Part shown: piece after piece, positions 16,561-26,222 of the stretch
How positions within the stretch are numbered: position 1 is the stretch's first letter
How the letters are laid out: every line of letters starts with the position of its first letter
DNA from: Clostridia bacterium
GTDB lineage: Bacteria > Bacillota > Clostridia > Oscillospirales > Acutalibacteraceae
DNA length: 64,000 bases
NCBI GenBank assembly: GCA_017625435.1
Contig: JAGAKX010000058.1
Span: forward strand, 1 to 64,000
Direction of reading: 5' to 3'
The notes under the pieces: model-generated
Seen by the model: the letters and a program-made list of their open reading frames with translations, nothing else
What the model was told of the DNA's origin: nothing
The model's database searches: none
Translations under genes and position numbers: made by a program

Positions 16561-18156
16561 TTATTTGTTCTTTCTTGCTGCGATTTCTGCAACCATTTCC
16601 TTCTGTCTCTTCTCTGTTACAGTGTAGAAGAACATAGGAACTGCACAAGCAAACATACTTACAACACCTGAAAGGATAAGCACCGTCCAGAGTGCATCGG
16701 GGTTTTCTACCTCGTAGGTTCTTGCGTTGATACCTGCAATAGCCATTGACATAACGCCGATGAAGGCACCGACTGCCATACCGATTTTGTTGATAAGAGT
16801 CTGCATTGCAAAGCAGATGCCCTCACCTCTCTCGCCTGTCTTCCATTCGAGGTAATCAACGGTGTCACCGATCATTGCATAGGTGATAATGTTGTTTACA
16901 CCCTGAGGAATGCCGAGAAGAACAAGACCGATAGCACAGATAATCATCTTCCAGGGAGCGTCATAGCCTACGAAATACATAATAAGCATTACAATACCGC
17001 CGAAAAGGTGAACTGCAATGTAGGACCACTTCTTTGTAAATTTCTTACTCATCCAGGGAACAAGTACGGATGCGACAAGACCGCCGGGAACAACAAGAAG
17101 TGTAATAATACCGTAAAGACCCTCGTTCTGAAGGACATACTTTGCAAAATAGAGACCGCCTGTGTAGGAGTAAACCATTCTTGCACCGCCGAGAATACCC
17201 GAAAGAACGATAAGAAGGAGCTCTTTGTTCTTGAAAAGGAGCTTGAGGTTGTGACCGAAGGAGGGAGCTTCTTCATCTGATGTGAAGCGTTCCTTGGTGT
17301 TCTTGAAGCCGTAGAAGAACATGGGAATAGCGGCAACAACGAGAACAACTGCAGCAATGAAATAAGTCCACTTAAGGGTTTCTGCATTCAAGGTTTCCAT
17401 ACCGTTTTTAACAGTACCGAGGAAGGTTCTTGCAGCAGCTTCTGCCGTAATACCCTGATTTGCAATCATATTTGCTATTGCATCTGCCTTATCCTGAGCT
17501 ATAAGAGCAAGATCCTCTGCAGTATTTGCATACTTGTACTGCTTTGTAAGCTCACCGGTAATCATAGGAAGGAAAACGGTAACGATACCTGCACCGACAG
17601 TACAGAACATACGGGCAACCGTCAGAATCTGTCCTCTTGTTTCTGTGTTGTTTGTAAGGCAGGTGGAAAGTCCCCAGTAAGGAACGTCTGCAATTGTGTA
17701 AACAACACTCCAGAGAATATAAATTGCACCGATTGTGGTGAATGCAATCGTTGTCTGTGTACCGTCATAGATTTTCTCTGCGCTGAAAACGGGAAGGAAG
17801 CAGAGGATTGTCATAACACCGATAGGAATAGCCATCCATTTGAGGTAGGGACGGCATTTACCCCACTTTGTACGGGTCTTATCAACTACCGAACCCATAA
17901 TGGGATCGTTGAATGCATCAAACACACGGGCTGCAAGCATAAGAATTGCAACGGCAATTGCACCGCTGACACCGCCGACCATAACACCGTCAGCACCGAA
18001 AAGAAGTGCGTCTGTCATAAATACGGTTATGTAGGAACCGATGATGGTACAAATGAAGTTCTGTCCGAAGCCTGCAACGGAATAAGCAAGTGCTTCCTTG
18101 GGCTGAACACCCTCGCCGGGAGTTGTACCGAAAAGCTTGTGAAGGAAGTTATTCAT
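16561..18156 (-). CDS. GPH-family (MelB-like) cation:sugar symporter
   Basis: 531 aa with twelve predicted membrane segments. Diagnostic of the glycoside-pentoside-hexuronide family: the N-terminal YSVAGFGQN, then DAFNDPIMGSVVDKTRTKWGKCRPY with the cation-site Asp residues, and GIPQGVNNIITYAMIGDTVDYLEWKTGERGEG. Typical members have about 450 residues; the extra length comes from an Ala-rich insert (about 200-262) after the fifth or sixth segment. The start at 18156 is chosen because GGAGATAGAGG precedes it and the family begins there. It probably imports a glycoside or oligosaccharide, possibly a GH116 substrate, but that link is inference. Confidence 0.92.
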   Translation of the reverse strand: MNNFLHKLFGTTPGEGVQPKEALAYSVAGFGQNFICTIIGSYITVFMTDALLFGADGVMVGGVSGAIAVAILMLAARVFDAFNDPIMGSVVDKTRTKWGKCRPYLKWMAIPIGVMTILCFLPVFSAEKIYDGTQTTIAFTTIGAIYILWSVVYTIADVPYWGLSTCLTNNTETRGQILTVARMFCTVGAGIVTVFLPMITGELTKQYKYANTAEDLALIAQDKADAIANMIANQGITAEAAARTFLGTVKNGMETLNAETLKWTYFIAAVVLVVAAIPMFFYGFKNTKERFTSDEEAPSFGHNLKLLFKNKELLLIVLSGILGGARMVYSYTGGLYFAKYVLQNEGLYGIITLLVVPGGLVASVLVPWMSKKFTKKWSYIAVHLFGGIVMLIMYFVGYDAPWKMIICAIGLVLLGIPQGVNNIITYAMIGDTVDYLEWKTGERGEGICFAMQTLINKIGMAVGAFIGVMSMAIAGINARTYEVENPDALWTVLILSGVVSMFACAVPMFFYTVTEKRQKEMVAEIAARKNK

Positions 18157-18259
18157 AACCTCTATCTCCTTTTTCATATTATCTTTTATATAATAGCACA
18201 CTGTTTACAGAAATAAAAGACCGAAAACAAGAAAAATTTGCAAAAAAGCAGATTTGCAA

Positions 18260-18414
18260 GCGTAGGGGCGGGGTTTCCCCGCCCGCTCCTTTGCTTATGT
18301 TACTTTTATTAATTGAAAATAAATTCATCTTCTGCGAAAAAAACTTCCGTTGCTTACACGGACAAGCTTCTTTCATTACAGAATTTTTCGGGAGGGGCAA
18401 CCCCTCCCCTACGC
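18260..18414. repeat. MITE-like element 2 (GTAGGGGCGGGG type)
   Basis: 155 bp with 26-bp terminal inverted repeats (left GCGTAGGGGCGGGGTTTCCC..., right ending CCCCTCCCCTACGC), three mismatches. Each terminus is itself a hairpin. It lies between engB and the symporter gene. Confidence 0.78.
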
Positions 18415-18448
18415 TAAAGGGTTCATTTTATGCCCTTACTGAGGCTTT

Positions 18449-19108
18449 TTACACCTTTTTTCTTACTGCTTTTACGACTGCAGGGGTGGGTTCGGCAGGA
18501 ATGGGGGGCTCTTCGGGGAAGAGCTCGTCCGCAACTGCTTTTTCGATAACTTCTTTAAGCTGAAGCATACCCTCACCGTTCTGTGCGGAGGCTTCAATGA
18601 TACTCAGAGCGGGCTTTAAGAATTCATTTGAAGCAAAGGCCTCTCTTCTTGCCAGACGCTCTGTTTTATTCAGCTTATCACACTTTGTAAGCACACAGAT
18701 AAAGGGGAAGCCTGCATCCCTCAAAAAGCCCAGCATTGTTCTGTCGTCCTCGGTGGGCTCGTGGCGCATATCAAGAAGCTGAACAACAAGCTTTATGTTG
18801 CGCTCCGTTGCAAAATACGCCTCCATAAGCTCGCCCCAGCGTCTTCTTTCGTTGTCGGCACGCTTTGCGTAGCCGTAGCCGGGAAGGTCCGCCATACGGA
18901 TACCGTCAACGGTAAAAAAGTTGATAGTTGTGGTCTTTCCGGGGACACCTGACACACGTGCAAGATTTTTTCTGTTAAAAAACTTGTTTATGAGAGATGA
19001 TTTTCCTACGTTTGATTTGCCTGCAAAAACGATTTCGGGCAAATCCGAGGCTTTGAGCTGAGCGGCAGTACCGAAGGATGCTTCAAATTTTACGTTATTT
19101 ATATTCAT
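18449..19108 (-). CDS. engB: Ribosome biogenesis GTPase EngB/YsxC
   Basis: 219 aa. A P-loop GTPase needed for 50S assembly. G1 AGKSNVGKSS, G2 Thr in PGKTTTINFF, G3 DLPGYG, G4 TKCDK and G5 SAQN are all present. A Pro/Ala/Lys-rich tail of about 20 residues extends past the usual end. The start lies two bases after the lon stop codon with its ribosome site (AAGGAGGG) inside lon, so the two are translationally coupled. lon followed by engB is also the arrangement in Bacillus subtilis (lonA-ysxC). Confidence 0.95.
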   Translation of the reverse strand: MNINNVKFEASFGTAAQLKASDLPEIVFAGKSNVGKSSLINKFFNRKNLARVSGVPGKTTTINFFTVDGIRMADLPGYGYAKRADNERRRWGELMEAYFATERNIKLVVQLLDMRHEPTEDDRTMLGFLRDAGFPFICVLTKCDKLNKTERLARREAFASNEFLKPALSIIEASAQNGEGMLQLKEVIEKAVADELFPEEPPIPAEPTPAVVKAVRKKV

Positions 19109-19110
19109 TT

Positions 19111-21546
19111 TCAGCCCTCCTTGCAGGAAATTTCCATACGGTTATTTTTAGGGATATGTATTTCGGCGGAGGATTTATTCTCCTTCTTTTCGACTTTCGG
19201 GGATTTTACCTCGTGACGGGCTTCGGGGAAAAGAGCAATATCCAGCACCTCGTCAACGGTTTTTACGGGGATAAACTGAAGCTTTTTCTTTACTGCCTCG
19301 TCAATCTCCTGTAAATCGGGAGCATTTCCGAAGGGGATGATGACGGTTGAAATACCCTCTCTGTAAGCCGCCATGGATTTTTCACGAAGACCGCCTATGG
19401 GGAGCACTCTGCCCGTAAGGGTGACTTCACCTGTCATTGCAACACTTCCCTTTACCTTCCTGCCCGTAAGAGCGGAAACAAGGGCTGTTGTAACGGTGAC
19501 ACCTGCGCTGGGGCCGTCCTTGGGCACAGCACCCTCGGGGAAGTGCACGTGAATGTCGTTTTCTTTATAGAACGACGGATTTATACCGAGCTTTTCGGCA
19601 CGGCTTCTGACAAGGCTTACGGCAGTTCTTACGGATTCCTTCATAACGTCTCCGAGAGAGCCCGTGTATTCCACCTTGCCCGTGCCCTCAAGGACTACCG
19701 CCTCGGCTTTAAGCAGCTCACCGCCTACGCTTGTCCAAGCAAGACCGTTTACAACACCTACCGAGCTTTCAAGTACCTCCTCTTCGGGACGGTATTTTCT
19801 GATACCGAGATATTCTTCAAGGTTTTTATCCGTAATTTCCAGCTTTTCCGTGTTTTTGTCAGCAAGACGCACGGCTTCCTTTCGCATAAGAGCGGCAATT
19901 TTTCTTTCGAGAATACGCACACCTGCTTCTCTCGTGTAGCCGTCAATTATATTTCTTAATGCAGAATCCGTGATTTTTATATTGTCCTTTGTAAGACCGT
20001 GCTCCTTCATCTGCTTGGGGATTAAGTGCTTCTTTGCAATGGAGAATTTTTCCTCGTAGGTATAGCTTGCAAGGTCTATTACTTCCATTCTGTCTCTGAG
20101 AGCAGAGGGAATCTGATGCTTGTCATTTGCGGTTGTAATGAAAAGCACCTTGCTTAAATCAACGGGCAATTCAATATAATGGTCGCGGAAGGCAGCATTC
20201 TGCTCACCGTCCAATACCTCCAGAAGTGCGGAGGCAGGGTCGCCCTTGAAATCACCGCCCAATTTATCAATTTCATCAAGAAGAACAAGGCAGTTCATAG
20301 AGCCTGCATCAATAAGTGCACTTATAATTCTGCCGGGCATTGCGCCGATATAGGTCTTTCTGTGACCTCTGATTTCGGCTTCATCCCTTACACCGCCGAG
20401 AGAAATACGCACGTATTTTCTGCCCGTTGCCTCGGCAATGCTTCTTGCGACGCTTGTTTTACCCACACCGGGAGGGCCTGCAAGACAGATAATCTGTCCC
20501 TTTATGTCGGGGGACACAATAAGAGCCGCCAGCATTTCGGTGATTCTTTCCTTTACTTCCTTAAGACCGTAATGGTCCTTTTCAAGAATTTTCTTTGCCT
20601 TGGGAAGCGATGTGTTTTCCTTTGTGAAGTTCCCCCAGGGAAGCTCAAGACATTTTTCTATGTATGAACGGAGCACGTTGCCGTCAGCGGAGGAGGGAGA
20701 CATTCTTTTAAGACGCTGAACCTCGGAAAGAAGCTTTTCCTTGTGGGAGTCTGGCATAAAAGAGGAATTGATTTTCTCGGAAAGCCCCGAGGAATCGTCC
20801 CCCTCAAGGTCGCCCAGCTCTTCCGTGATTGCCTTCATCTCCTCACGCAGATAATATTCACGCTGGTTCTTATCCATCTGCTCCTGAACCTTGTCCTGAA
20901 TCTGCGAATCGACCCTTAAAATTTCCGTTTCTCTTGCAAGAACACCTGCAAGAATCTCACTTCTCTGATATATGTTTACAGCGGAAAGTATTACCTGCTT
21001 GTCCTCTATGGGAAGCATTATATTTCCTGCTATATAATCGCAAAGCTCACTTAAATCCTTGCTTTCGTAGATTTTCTGAAACATTTCGGGCGTCATATGA
21101 CGGATAAACTCCGCATAGTCGTCGAAATAATTCTTAAGACTGAAAAGGGATGCGGCTTCAATAAGCTGCTCCTTACCCTTGAATTCCTCAGGGGCAGAGG
21201 TGTCGTCCGTAAGGGGATTTACCTTAACTCTGTAGTAAAGTCTTTTTGAAATAAATTCGTCAATTGTTGCTCTGTACTTGCCCTCAACAACAACACGCAT
21301 TGCAGCATTGTTGTCGGGAAGCTTTATTATCTGACGGACGGTGCCTACAACACCTACGGGATAAAGGTCATCCTCTTCGGGCTTTTCAACCGTGATGTCC
21401 TTTTGTGTAATAAAGAAAAGGTCCTGCCCGTTAGCATTTCTCAGAGCGTGAAGAGAGGAGCGTCTTCCCACATCGAAATGAAGGGTCATTCCCGGGAAAA
21501 GAGCCACCCCCCTCAGGGGGACCATATTAAAAATGTTGTTACTCAT
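19111..21546 (-). CDS. lon: ATP-dependent protease Lon (LonA)
   Basis: 811 aa. Order: N-terminal substrate-recognition domain (about 1-205), coiled coil, AAA+ module (Walker A GPPGVGKTS, Walker B VLLDEIDK) and C-terminal Ser-Lys protease domain with the catalytic serine in PKDGPSAGVT and the lysine in the TGRVLPIGGLREKSMAA region. It degrades misfolded and regulatory proteins in the cytoplasm. The gene lies 21 bp downstream of tldE and overlaps the engB signals. The ribosome site is a modest GGAG ten bases before the ATG. No CIRCE-like element is visible before the operon. Confidence 0.97.
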   Translation of the reverse strand: MSNNIFNMVPLRGVALFPGMTLHFDVGRRSSLHALRNANGQDLFFITQKDITVEKPEEDDLYPVGVVGTVRQIIKLPDNNAAMRVVVEGKYRATIDEFISKRLYYRVKVNPLTDDTSAPEEFKGKEQLIEAASLFSLKNYFDDYAEFIRHMTPEMFQKIYESKDLSELCDYIAGNIMLPIEDKQVILSAVNIYQRSEILAGVLARETEILRVDSQIQDKVQEQMDKNQREYYLREEMKAITEELGDLEGDDSSGLSEKINSSFMPDSHKEKLLSEVQRLKRMSPSSADGNVLRSYIEKCLELPWGNFTKENTSLPKAKKILEKDHYGLKEVKERITEMLAALIVSPDIKGQIICLAGPPGVGKTSVARSIAEATGRKYVRISLGGVRDEAEIRGHRKTYIGAMPGRIISALIDAGSMNCLVLLDEIDKLGGDFKGDPASALLEVLDGEQNAAFRDHYIELPVDLSKVLFITTANDKHQIPSALRDRMEVIDLASYTYEEKFSIAKKHLIPKQMKEHGLTKDNIKITDSALRNIIDGYTREAGVRILERKIAALMRKEAVRLADKNTEKLEITDKNLEEYLGIRKYRPEEEVLESSVGVVNGLAWTSVGGELLKAEAVVLEGTGKVEYTGSLGDVMKESVRTAVSLVRSRAEKLGINPSFYKENDIHVHFPEGAVPKDGPSAGVTVTTALVSALTGRKVKGSVAMTGEVTLTGRVLPIGGLREKSMAAYREGISTVIIPFGNAPDLQEIDEAVKKKLQFIPVKTVDEVLDIALFPEARHEVKSPKVEKKENKSSAEIHIPKNNRMEISCKEG

Positions 21547-21567
21547 AAATTAAAAACTCCGGATAAA

Positions 21568-22869
21568 TTAATTTGCGCCTGATACGGTAATTCCGTCAAA
21601 TGCGGCATAGGGCATAATACAGGTGCCGTAGTTGACACTCTCACGGGAAATACCGTTTATATTTTTAAGCATCTGAGCGAGATTGCCGCTTATCATTGTT
21701 TCGGTTATTGCACCTGCAATTTTACCGTCCGAAATAAGGAAGCTGTTTTTTGCCACACCCGAGAAATCGCCGTTACCGGCAGGCTCACCGCCCGAGAAAC
21801 GGCAGACTAAAATACCGTTTTCTATACCGCTTATAATCTCTTGGAGTGATTTTTCGCCCTCATTCACACGTACACAGCCGCTTGTTGAGGGTGAACGGGA
21901 AAGCCCCGTTTTTCTTGCGGCATACTCCGAAAGACAAAAACTCTGAAGAATTCCGTCCTTTATAATATCATAGTTTTCTGCCTTATAGCCGTCGGAGGTG
22001 ATTTTTTCACCGCAGACAATGTCCTCGCTGAGGGGAATTACGGAAAGAGTGAAGTCCTTTCCGGCAACCTCTTTTCCGAGGCTGTCCTTCCAGGGAGAGG
22101 TGCCCTCAATAAGAGCTAAGTCTCCTGCAAAGGAATCCGTTATATTTGAAATAAAATCGCAAAGGCATGCAGGTGAAAACACCGCAGTACCCGTAAATTT
22201 TCCCGAGAAGGGCTTGCTTTCAAGCTCCTTTACGGCACGCTCGAACATTATTCTGATGTCTGCACTTTCAAGAATGTCCTGATTGGGGTCAAGGTAATCT
22301 ACCGCCGCACAGTTAAATGATGTTACGTTTTCTTCATTATGTGCGGAATACATAATGCTGACGGAATAAGAGCCGTCCTCCTCGGTGAAAAGCACGCCGT
22401 TTGTGTTGGCAAAAACGTGCTTGCCGTAGGAATAGGATGCAATTACCTGCTCAAGCATAATTTCGGGAAACTGCTCCTTCACGTCATCATTAAATTTAAT
22501 GAGAGAGCGGAAAAAAGCTTCCTTATCGGGAGAGAGTGCACCCGATACAAAATCAAGATTCTCTTCCTTCTGAGAGATTGAAAGGGCTTCGTCTCTTACA
22601 CCCGTTTCCGCCGCCGCAAGACATTCTGCCACGGCATTGTCTACAGCCTCTTTATCAAGCTGATTGACAGCGGCTGTGCCCTTTCTCATATCCTTTATAA
22701 CCTTCATTGATGCACCGGAATTGAAAACACTTCTTATAAGTGAAAACTCACCTGCATCAACATTGAATTCCTCAACTCTGCCCTCGGAAACGCTGACCTG
22801 AGCGTCGTCGGCACCTCCGTCTTTAAGGGAGGAGAGTATATATTCAGCTGCTTTTTTAAGATTTTCCAT
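21568..22869 (-). CDS. tldE: TldE/PmbA-type subunit of the TldD/TldE protease
   Basis: 433 aa. Matches the PmbA/TldE branch of the U62 family: no HExxxH motif, conserved C-terminal GDFSGVAKNSFLI segment and AITETMISGNLAQML. TldD and TldE form a heterodimeric metalloprotease that trims peptides, known from microcin B17 maturation and CcdA degradation. The start is three bases from the tldD stop, with GGAGG inside the tldD end, so expression is coupled one to one. Confidence 0.93.
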   Translation of the reverse strand: MENLKKAAEYILSSLKDGGADDAQVSVSEGRVEEFNVDAGEFSLIRSVFNSGASMKVIKDMRKGTAAVNQLDKEAVDNAVAECLAAAETGVRDEALSISQKEENLDFVSGALSPDKEAFFRSLIKFNDDVKEQFPEIMLEQVIASYSYGKHVFANTNGVLFTEEDGSYSVSIMYSAHNEENVTSFNCAAVDYLDPNQDILESADIRIMFERAVKELESKPFSGKFTGTAVFSPACLCDFISNITDSFAGDLALIEGTSPWKDSLGKEVAGKDFTLSVIPLSEDIVCGEKITSDGYKAENYDIIKDGILQSFCLSEYAARKTGLSRSPSTSGCVRVNEGEKSLQEIISGIENGILVCRFSGGEPAGNGDFSGVAKNSFLISDGKIAGAITETMISGNLAQMLKNINGISRESVNYGTCIMPYAAFDGITVSGAN

Positions 22870-22870
22870 A

Positions 22871-24250
22871 TTATCTGCCTCCGATATTCACTTTACATCT
22901 GATAGCAGGGCCGCCCATTGAAACCGCCATAGGCTGCTTCTTTCCGCAATAGCCTGCGAAATCCCAGCCTACATTATCGGACAGCATATCAACGGATTTA
23001 AGCATATTGAAGGCAACACCCGAAATGGTAGTATCGCGAAGTGCCCTGCCCAGCTTTCCGTTTACGATTTCGTAGCCCATAGTAATACCGAACATAAATT
23101 CACCTGTGGTATCCGCCTGACCGTTCTGTGTTCTTGTAAGATAATAGCCCTTGTCAATGGATGCTATCATATCGGAAAGCTTATGGTCTCCGGGGTGAAT
23201 TGCGGTGTTTCTCATTCTTATAAGAGGCTCATCGGAGAAGGCATAAGCACGGGCATTGCCCTGAGGCTTTACTCCGAAATGCTTTGCACTTTCAAGGTTA
23301 TTGAGATATCCCGTAAGAATACCGTCCTTGATAATAACGGCATCCTCACAGAGAGTGCCTTCATCATCCACATAAACGGGAAGAGGAGCACGCTCTCCGA
23401 AAGCGGTGTGTGCAAAATCCGTAAGACTGACAAGAGGAGAAGCTACCTCTTTTCCGATGCTGCCGTTTGCAACGCTTCCTGCAAGCACTAAGTCCGCTTC
23501 AACTGTATGGCCTACCGCTTCGTGGGCTACCATACCTGCAATACCCGAGTCGATTATGCAAAGAGTCTCACCGGCATCGGGGAAAATACCCTCTTTCTTG
23601 GACATAAGCTCGTGATAAAGGGAATCTATCTGCGGGAAAAGAAGCACGGGGTCGGAGTAGTAGTCAGAAAAATAACCTTCTCCGCCGCCCAAAACATCAA
23701 AAAGCTCTATATTGGAGCCGTCCGAGGCTTCAGCAGACATTGATACTATCATATAGGTTCTGGGGAAAAGCTGATATGCAAAGGAGCCCTCAGAGGTGCA
23801 AAGGGTCTTTTCGATAGTACCTGTTGAAAGTCCCACGTGACGGGAGGTAAGGTCGGGATATTTCTTTTCTATATAGCTGTCAACCTCCCTTGCAAAATCA
23901 ACAAGCGTTTTCTGAGATACGTCAATAAAGGCTCTCGGCTCAGAATAGTATACACTCTGTGCGTTATCGAGAGGACCCTTATTCTTGGGACAGCCCGAAT
24001 TCAGAAGAAAAGCGTTTTCACGGGCACTTTTAAGCACCTGGCGGGCACTTTCCTCGTCGCACTTGCTTTGTGAAGCAAAGCCCCACACACCGTCCTTATA
24101 TACACGGGCACCGATACCCTTTGATACAGATGACATATTGCCCACAAGCGAACCGCCTACAACGGAAACCCTTCTGGTCCTTGAAGTCTGTGAGCGGATT
24201 TCAGCGTGGGAATCCGCCTCGGATATAAGCTTTTTCATATAATCGTTCAT
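22871..24250 (-). CDS. tldD: TldD metalloprotease subunit
   Basis: 459 aa. Carries the zinc motif HEAVGH (in VAHEAVGHTVEADLV) and the downstream GNARAYAFSDEPLIRMRNT block of TldD, with the cysteine in GYCGKKQP near the C-terminus. Catalytic subunit of the TldD/TldE complex. First gene of a four-gene operon tldD-tldE-lon-engB; the start follows GGAGGCTGATAG. No ribosomal-peptide precursor is adjacent, so a housekeeping peptidase role is the simplest reading. Confidence 0.95.
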   Translation of the reverse strand: MNDYMKKLISEADSHAEIRSQTSRTRRVSVVGGSLVGNMSSVSKGIGARVYKDGVWGFASQSKCDEESARQVLKSARENAFLLNSGCPKNKGPLDNAQSVYYSEPRAFIDVSQKTLVDFAREVDSYIEKKYPDLTSRHVGLSTGTIEKTLCTSEGSFAYQLFPRTYMIVSMSAEASDGSNIELFDVLGGGEGYFSDYYSDPVLLFPQIDSLYHELMSKKEGIFPDAGETLCIIDSGIAGMVAHEAVGHTVEADLVLAGSVANGSIGKEVASPLVSLTDFAHTAFGERAPLPVYVDDEGTLCEDAVIIKDGILTGYLNNLESAKHFGVKPQGNARAYAFSDEPLIRMRNTAIHPGDHKLSDMIASIDKGYYLTRTQNGQADTTGEFMFGITMGYEIVNGKLGRALRDTTISGVAFNMLKSVDMLSDNVGWDFAGYCGKKQPMAVSMGGPAIRCKVNIGGR

Positions 24251-24275
24251 TTTCTATCAGCCTCCGTAATGATAT

Positions 24276-24304
24276 ATAATAACACATAAGAAAAAATAAT
24301 GCAA
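24276..24304 (-). promoter_or_regulatory. Promoter of the tldD-tldE-lon-engB operon
   Basis: Minus strand TTGCAT, 17 bp, TATTAT, just upstream of tldD. It is back to back with the thrC promoter. Confidence 0.65.
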
Positions 24305-24330
24305 GTTTTATATTATATATTAAATAATGC

Positions 24331-24359
24331 TTTACAACGGAAAAAATATTTGTTAAAAT
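24331..24359 (+). promoter_or_regulatory. Promoter of thrC
   Basis: TTTACA, 17 bp, TAAAAT; the ATG at 24395 follows 36 bases later. The leader is too short for a T-box or riboswitch. Confidence 0.65.
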
Positions 24360-24394
24360 AGTATGCAAAAAAATTACCTCACGGAGGTTATGTT

Positions 24395-25882
24395 ATGAAT
24401 TACACATCAACCAGAAACGATACACTTTCCGTTTCATCAAGCTTTGCAATAGCAAACGGCATTTCGGCAGAGGGCGGTCTTTTCATCCCCACCGAGATTC
24501 CCAAGGTCAATTCTGACTTTATCGCTTCTCTTGTTCCCCTTTCATACATTGAAAGAGCAAGAAAGGTGCTTTCCCTTTATCTCACCGATTTCGGAAAGAC
24601 TGAAATTGATGCAGATACCGAGGGGGCTTATGCTACGGGCTTTACCAATGAAAAGGTAGCTCCCCTTGTGAATATTCACGACAACGTAAATGTTCTCGAA
24701 TTGTGGCACGGTCCTACCTGCGCCTTCAAGGATATGGCTTTACAGCTTCTCCCCTACCTTCTTACGGGCTCTGCAAAGAGAATCTCTGAGGGCAGAGAAA
24801 CGGTTATTCTCGTTGCAACCTCAGGCGACACGGGCAAGGCAGCCCTTGAAGGCTTCAGGGATGTAGAGGGCACAAGAATCCTCGTATTCTATCCCAGCGA
24901 CGGTGTCAGCGCCGTACAGAAGCTTCAGATGACAACTCAGGCAGGCAAAAACGTCGGTGTATGTGCAATAAAGGGTAACTTTGACGATGCACAGACAGGC
25001 GTAAAAACCATATTCACGGACGATGAAGTGAAGAAGCAGCTTCACGATAACAATATGACCTTCTCCTCCGCAAATTCAATCAACTGGGGCAGACTTGTTC
25101 CTCAGATTGTGTACTATTTTTCAGCTTATGCGGATATGATTGCATCGGGTCAGATAGTAAACGGAGAAAAGATTAATTTCACCGTCCCCACAGGTAATTT
25201 CGGCAACATTCTTGCTGCCTTCTATGCTATGGAAATGGGACTTCCCGTAAATAAGCTTATCTGCGCTTCAAATGCAAACAACGTGCTTACAGAGTTTATT
25301 GAAACAGGAAGATACAACCGTTTAAGAACATTCCACACCACCGTTTCACCCTCAATGGATATTCTTGTTTCAAGCAATCTTGAAAGACTTCTTTACCACT
25401 TGAGCGAAAACGGAAGTGCGGAAATAAATGAGCTTTTCACCGCCCTCAAGGAGAACGGAGAATACACGGTTCCCGAAAAAATGCTCTCAAAAATTCAGGC
25501 AGTTTTCGCAGGCGGCTGCTGTGACGATACCGATACAAAAGCCACAATCGGCGAAACCTTCAAGGAGTATAATTATCTCTCCGACCCCCACACCGCAGTT
25601 GCAATCAATGTTTACAACAGCTACCGTGAAAAGACGGGCGATACCACTCCCACGGTTATCGTATCCACGGCATCTCCCTACAAATTCTCCCCTGCAGTTC
25701 TCGAGGGTCTCGGAGAGGCACTCTCTGCCGACGAATTCGATATGATGGAAAGACTTGAAAAAATCTCGGGCGTAAAGGCACCCTCTCAGCTTGCAGGCTT
25801 AAAGGGTACTGCTCCCAGATTTACCGAAATCTGCGAAAAGACAGATATGAGAGGCGTAGTTTACGGAATGCTCGGTCTGTAA
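24395..25882 (+). CDS. thrC: Threonine synthase
   Basis: 495 aa. A PLP enzyme converting O-phosphohomoserine to threonine. The PLP lysine is in HGPTCAFKDMALQLLP, the phosphate-binding region in ATSGDTGKAALEGF, and the N-terminus MNYTSTRNDT is typical of the long (about 490 aa) bacterial class. Start ATG after ACGGAGG. No other threonine genes are adjacent; it stands alone between two divergent or convergent genes. Confidence 0.97.
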   Translation: MNYTSTRNDTLSVSSSFAIANGISAEGGLFIPTEIPKVNSDFIASLVPLSYIERARKVLSLYLTDFGKTEIDADTEGAYATGFTNEKVAPLVNIHDNVNVLELWHGPTCAFKDMALQLLPYLLTGSAKRISEGRETVILVATSGDTGKAALEGFRDVEGTRILVFYPSDGVSAVQKLQMTTQAGKNVGVCAIKGNFDDAQTGVKTIFTDDEVKKQLHDNNMTFSSANSINWGRLVPQIVYYFSAYADMIASGQIVNGEKINFTVPTGNFGNILAAFYAMEMGLPVNKLICASNANNVLTEFIETGRYNRLRTFHTTVSPSMDILVSSNLERLLYHLSENGSAEINELFTALKENGEYTVPEKMLSKIQAVFAGGCCDDTDTKATIGETFKEYNYLSDPHTAVAINVYNSYREKTGDTTPTVIVSTASPYKFSPAVLEGLGEALSADEFDMMERLEKISGVKAPSQLAGLKGTAPRFTEICEKTDMRGVVYGMLGL

Positions 25883-25910
25883 AGGGAACCGCTCTTAAAA
25901 GGAAGCTTTC

Positions 25911-26093
25911 TCAGATTACCGTATTATCGGACTTCTTCATCTGGAAGGTTGCACAGCAGGTTTCGGAGCACTTGCAGGCATCCTTATTGCTTACCTTGAT
26001 AGCTTCAGCTGTGCAGCCGCAGTCCGGTGTATGGTAAACACAGTTCTTCGCATCACAGCTGATATTTTTGTTTTCTTTACCGCATTTGTTCAT
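25911..26093 (-). CDS. DUF1540 cysteine-rich small protein
   Basis: 60 aa with nine cysteines arranged as in DUF1540 (SCDAKNCVYHTPDCGCTA, then ACKCSETCCATF), probably metal-binding. The function is unknown; related proteins are common in spore-forming Firmicutes. The start at 26093 is set by GGAG eight bases upstream; the longer frame reaching 26177 has no support. Confidence 0.85.
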   Translation of the reverse strand: MNKCGKENKNISCDAKNCVYHTPDCGCTAEAIKVSNKDACKCSETCCATFQMKKSDNTVI

Positions 26094-26222
26094 TTTTTTC
26101 ATCTCCATATATTGCCGAAATCTCCCCGGGGAAAACCACGGAGGAAAGAAAGCGCTTTCGGAAAAAGTGTTTTTCATTTTACGTATTTTATCAAAGGGAA
26201 TTTTTACCGTCAGGATAAATTT

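Noticed and set aside
24251..24394. T-box or threonine-related leader before thrC
   Set aside because: Only 36 bases separate the -10 box from the ATG, too short for any known leader.
26031..26222. N-terminal extension of the COG1768 phosphoesterase
   Set aside because: It would run antisense over DUF1540, has no ribosome site, and the first catalytic motif begins right after the ATG at 26223.
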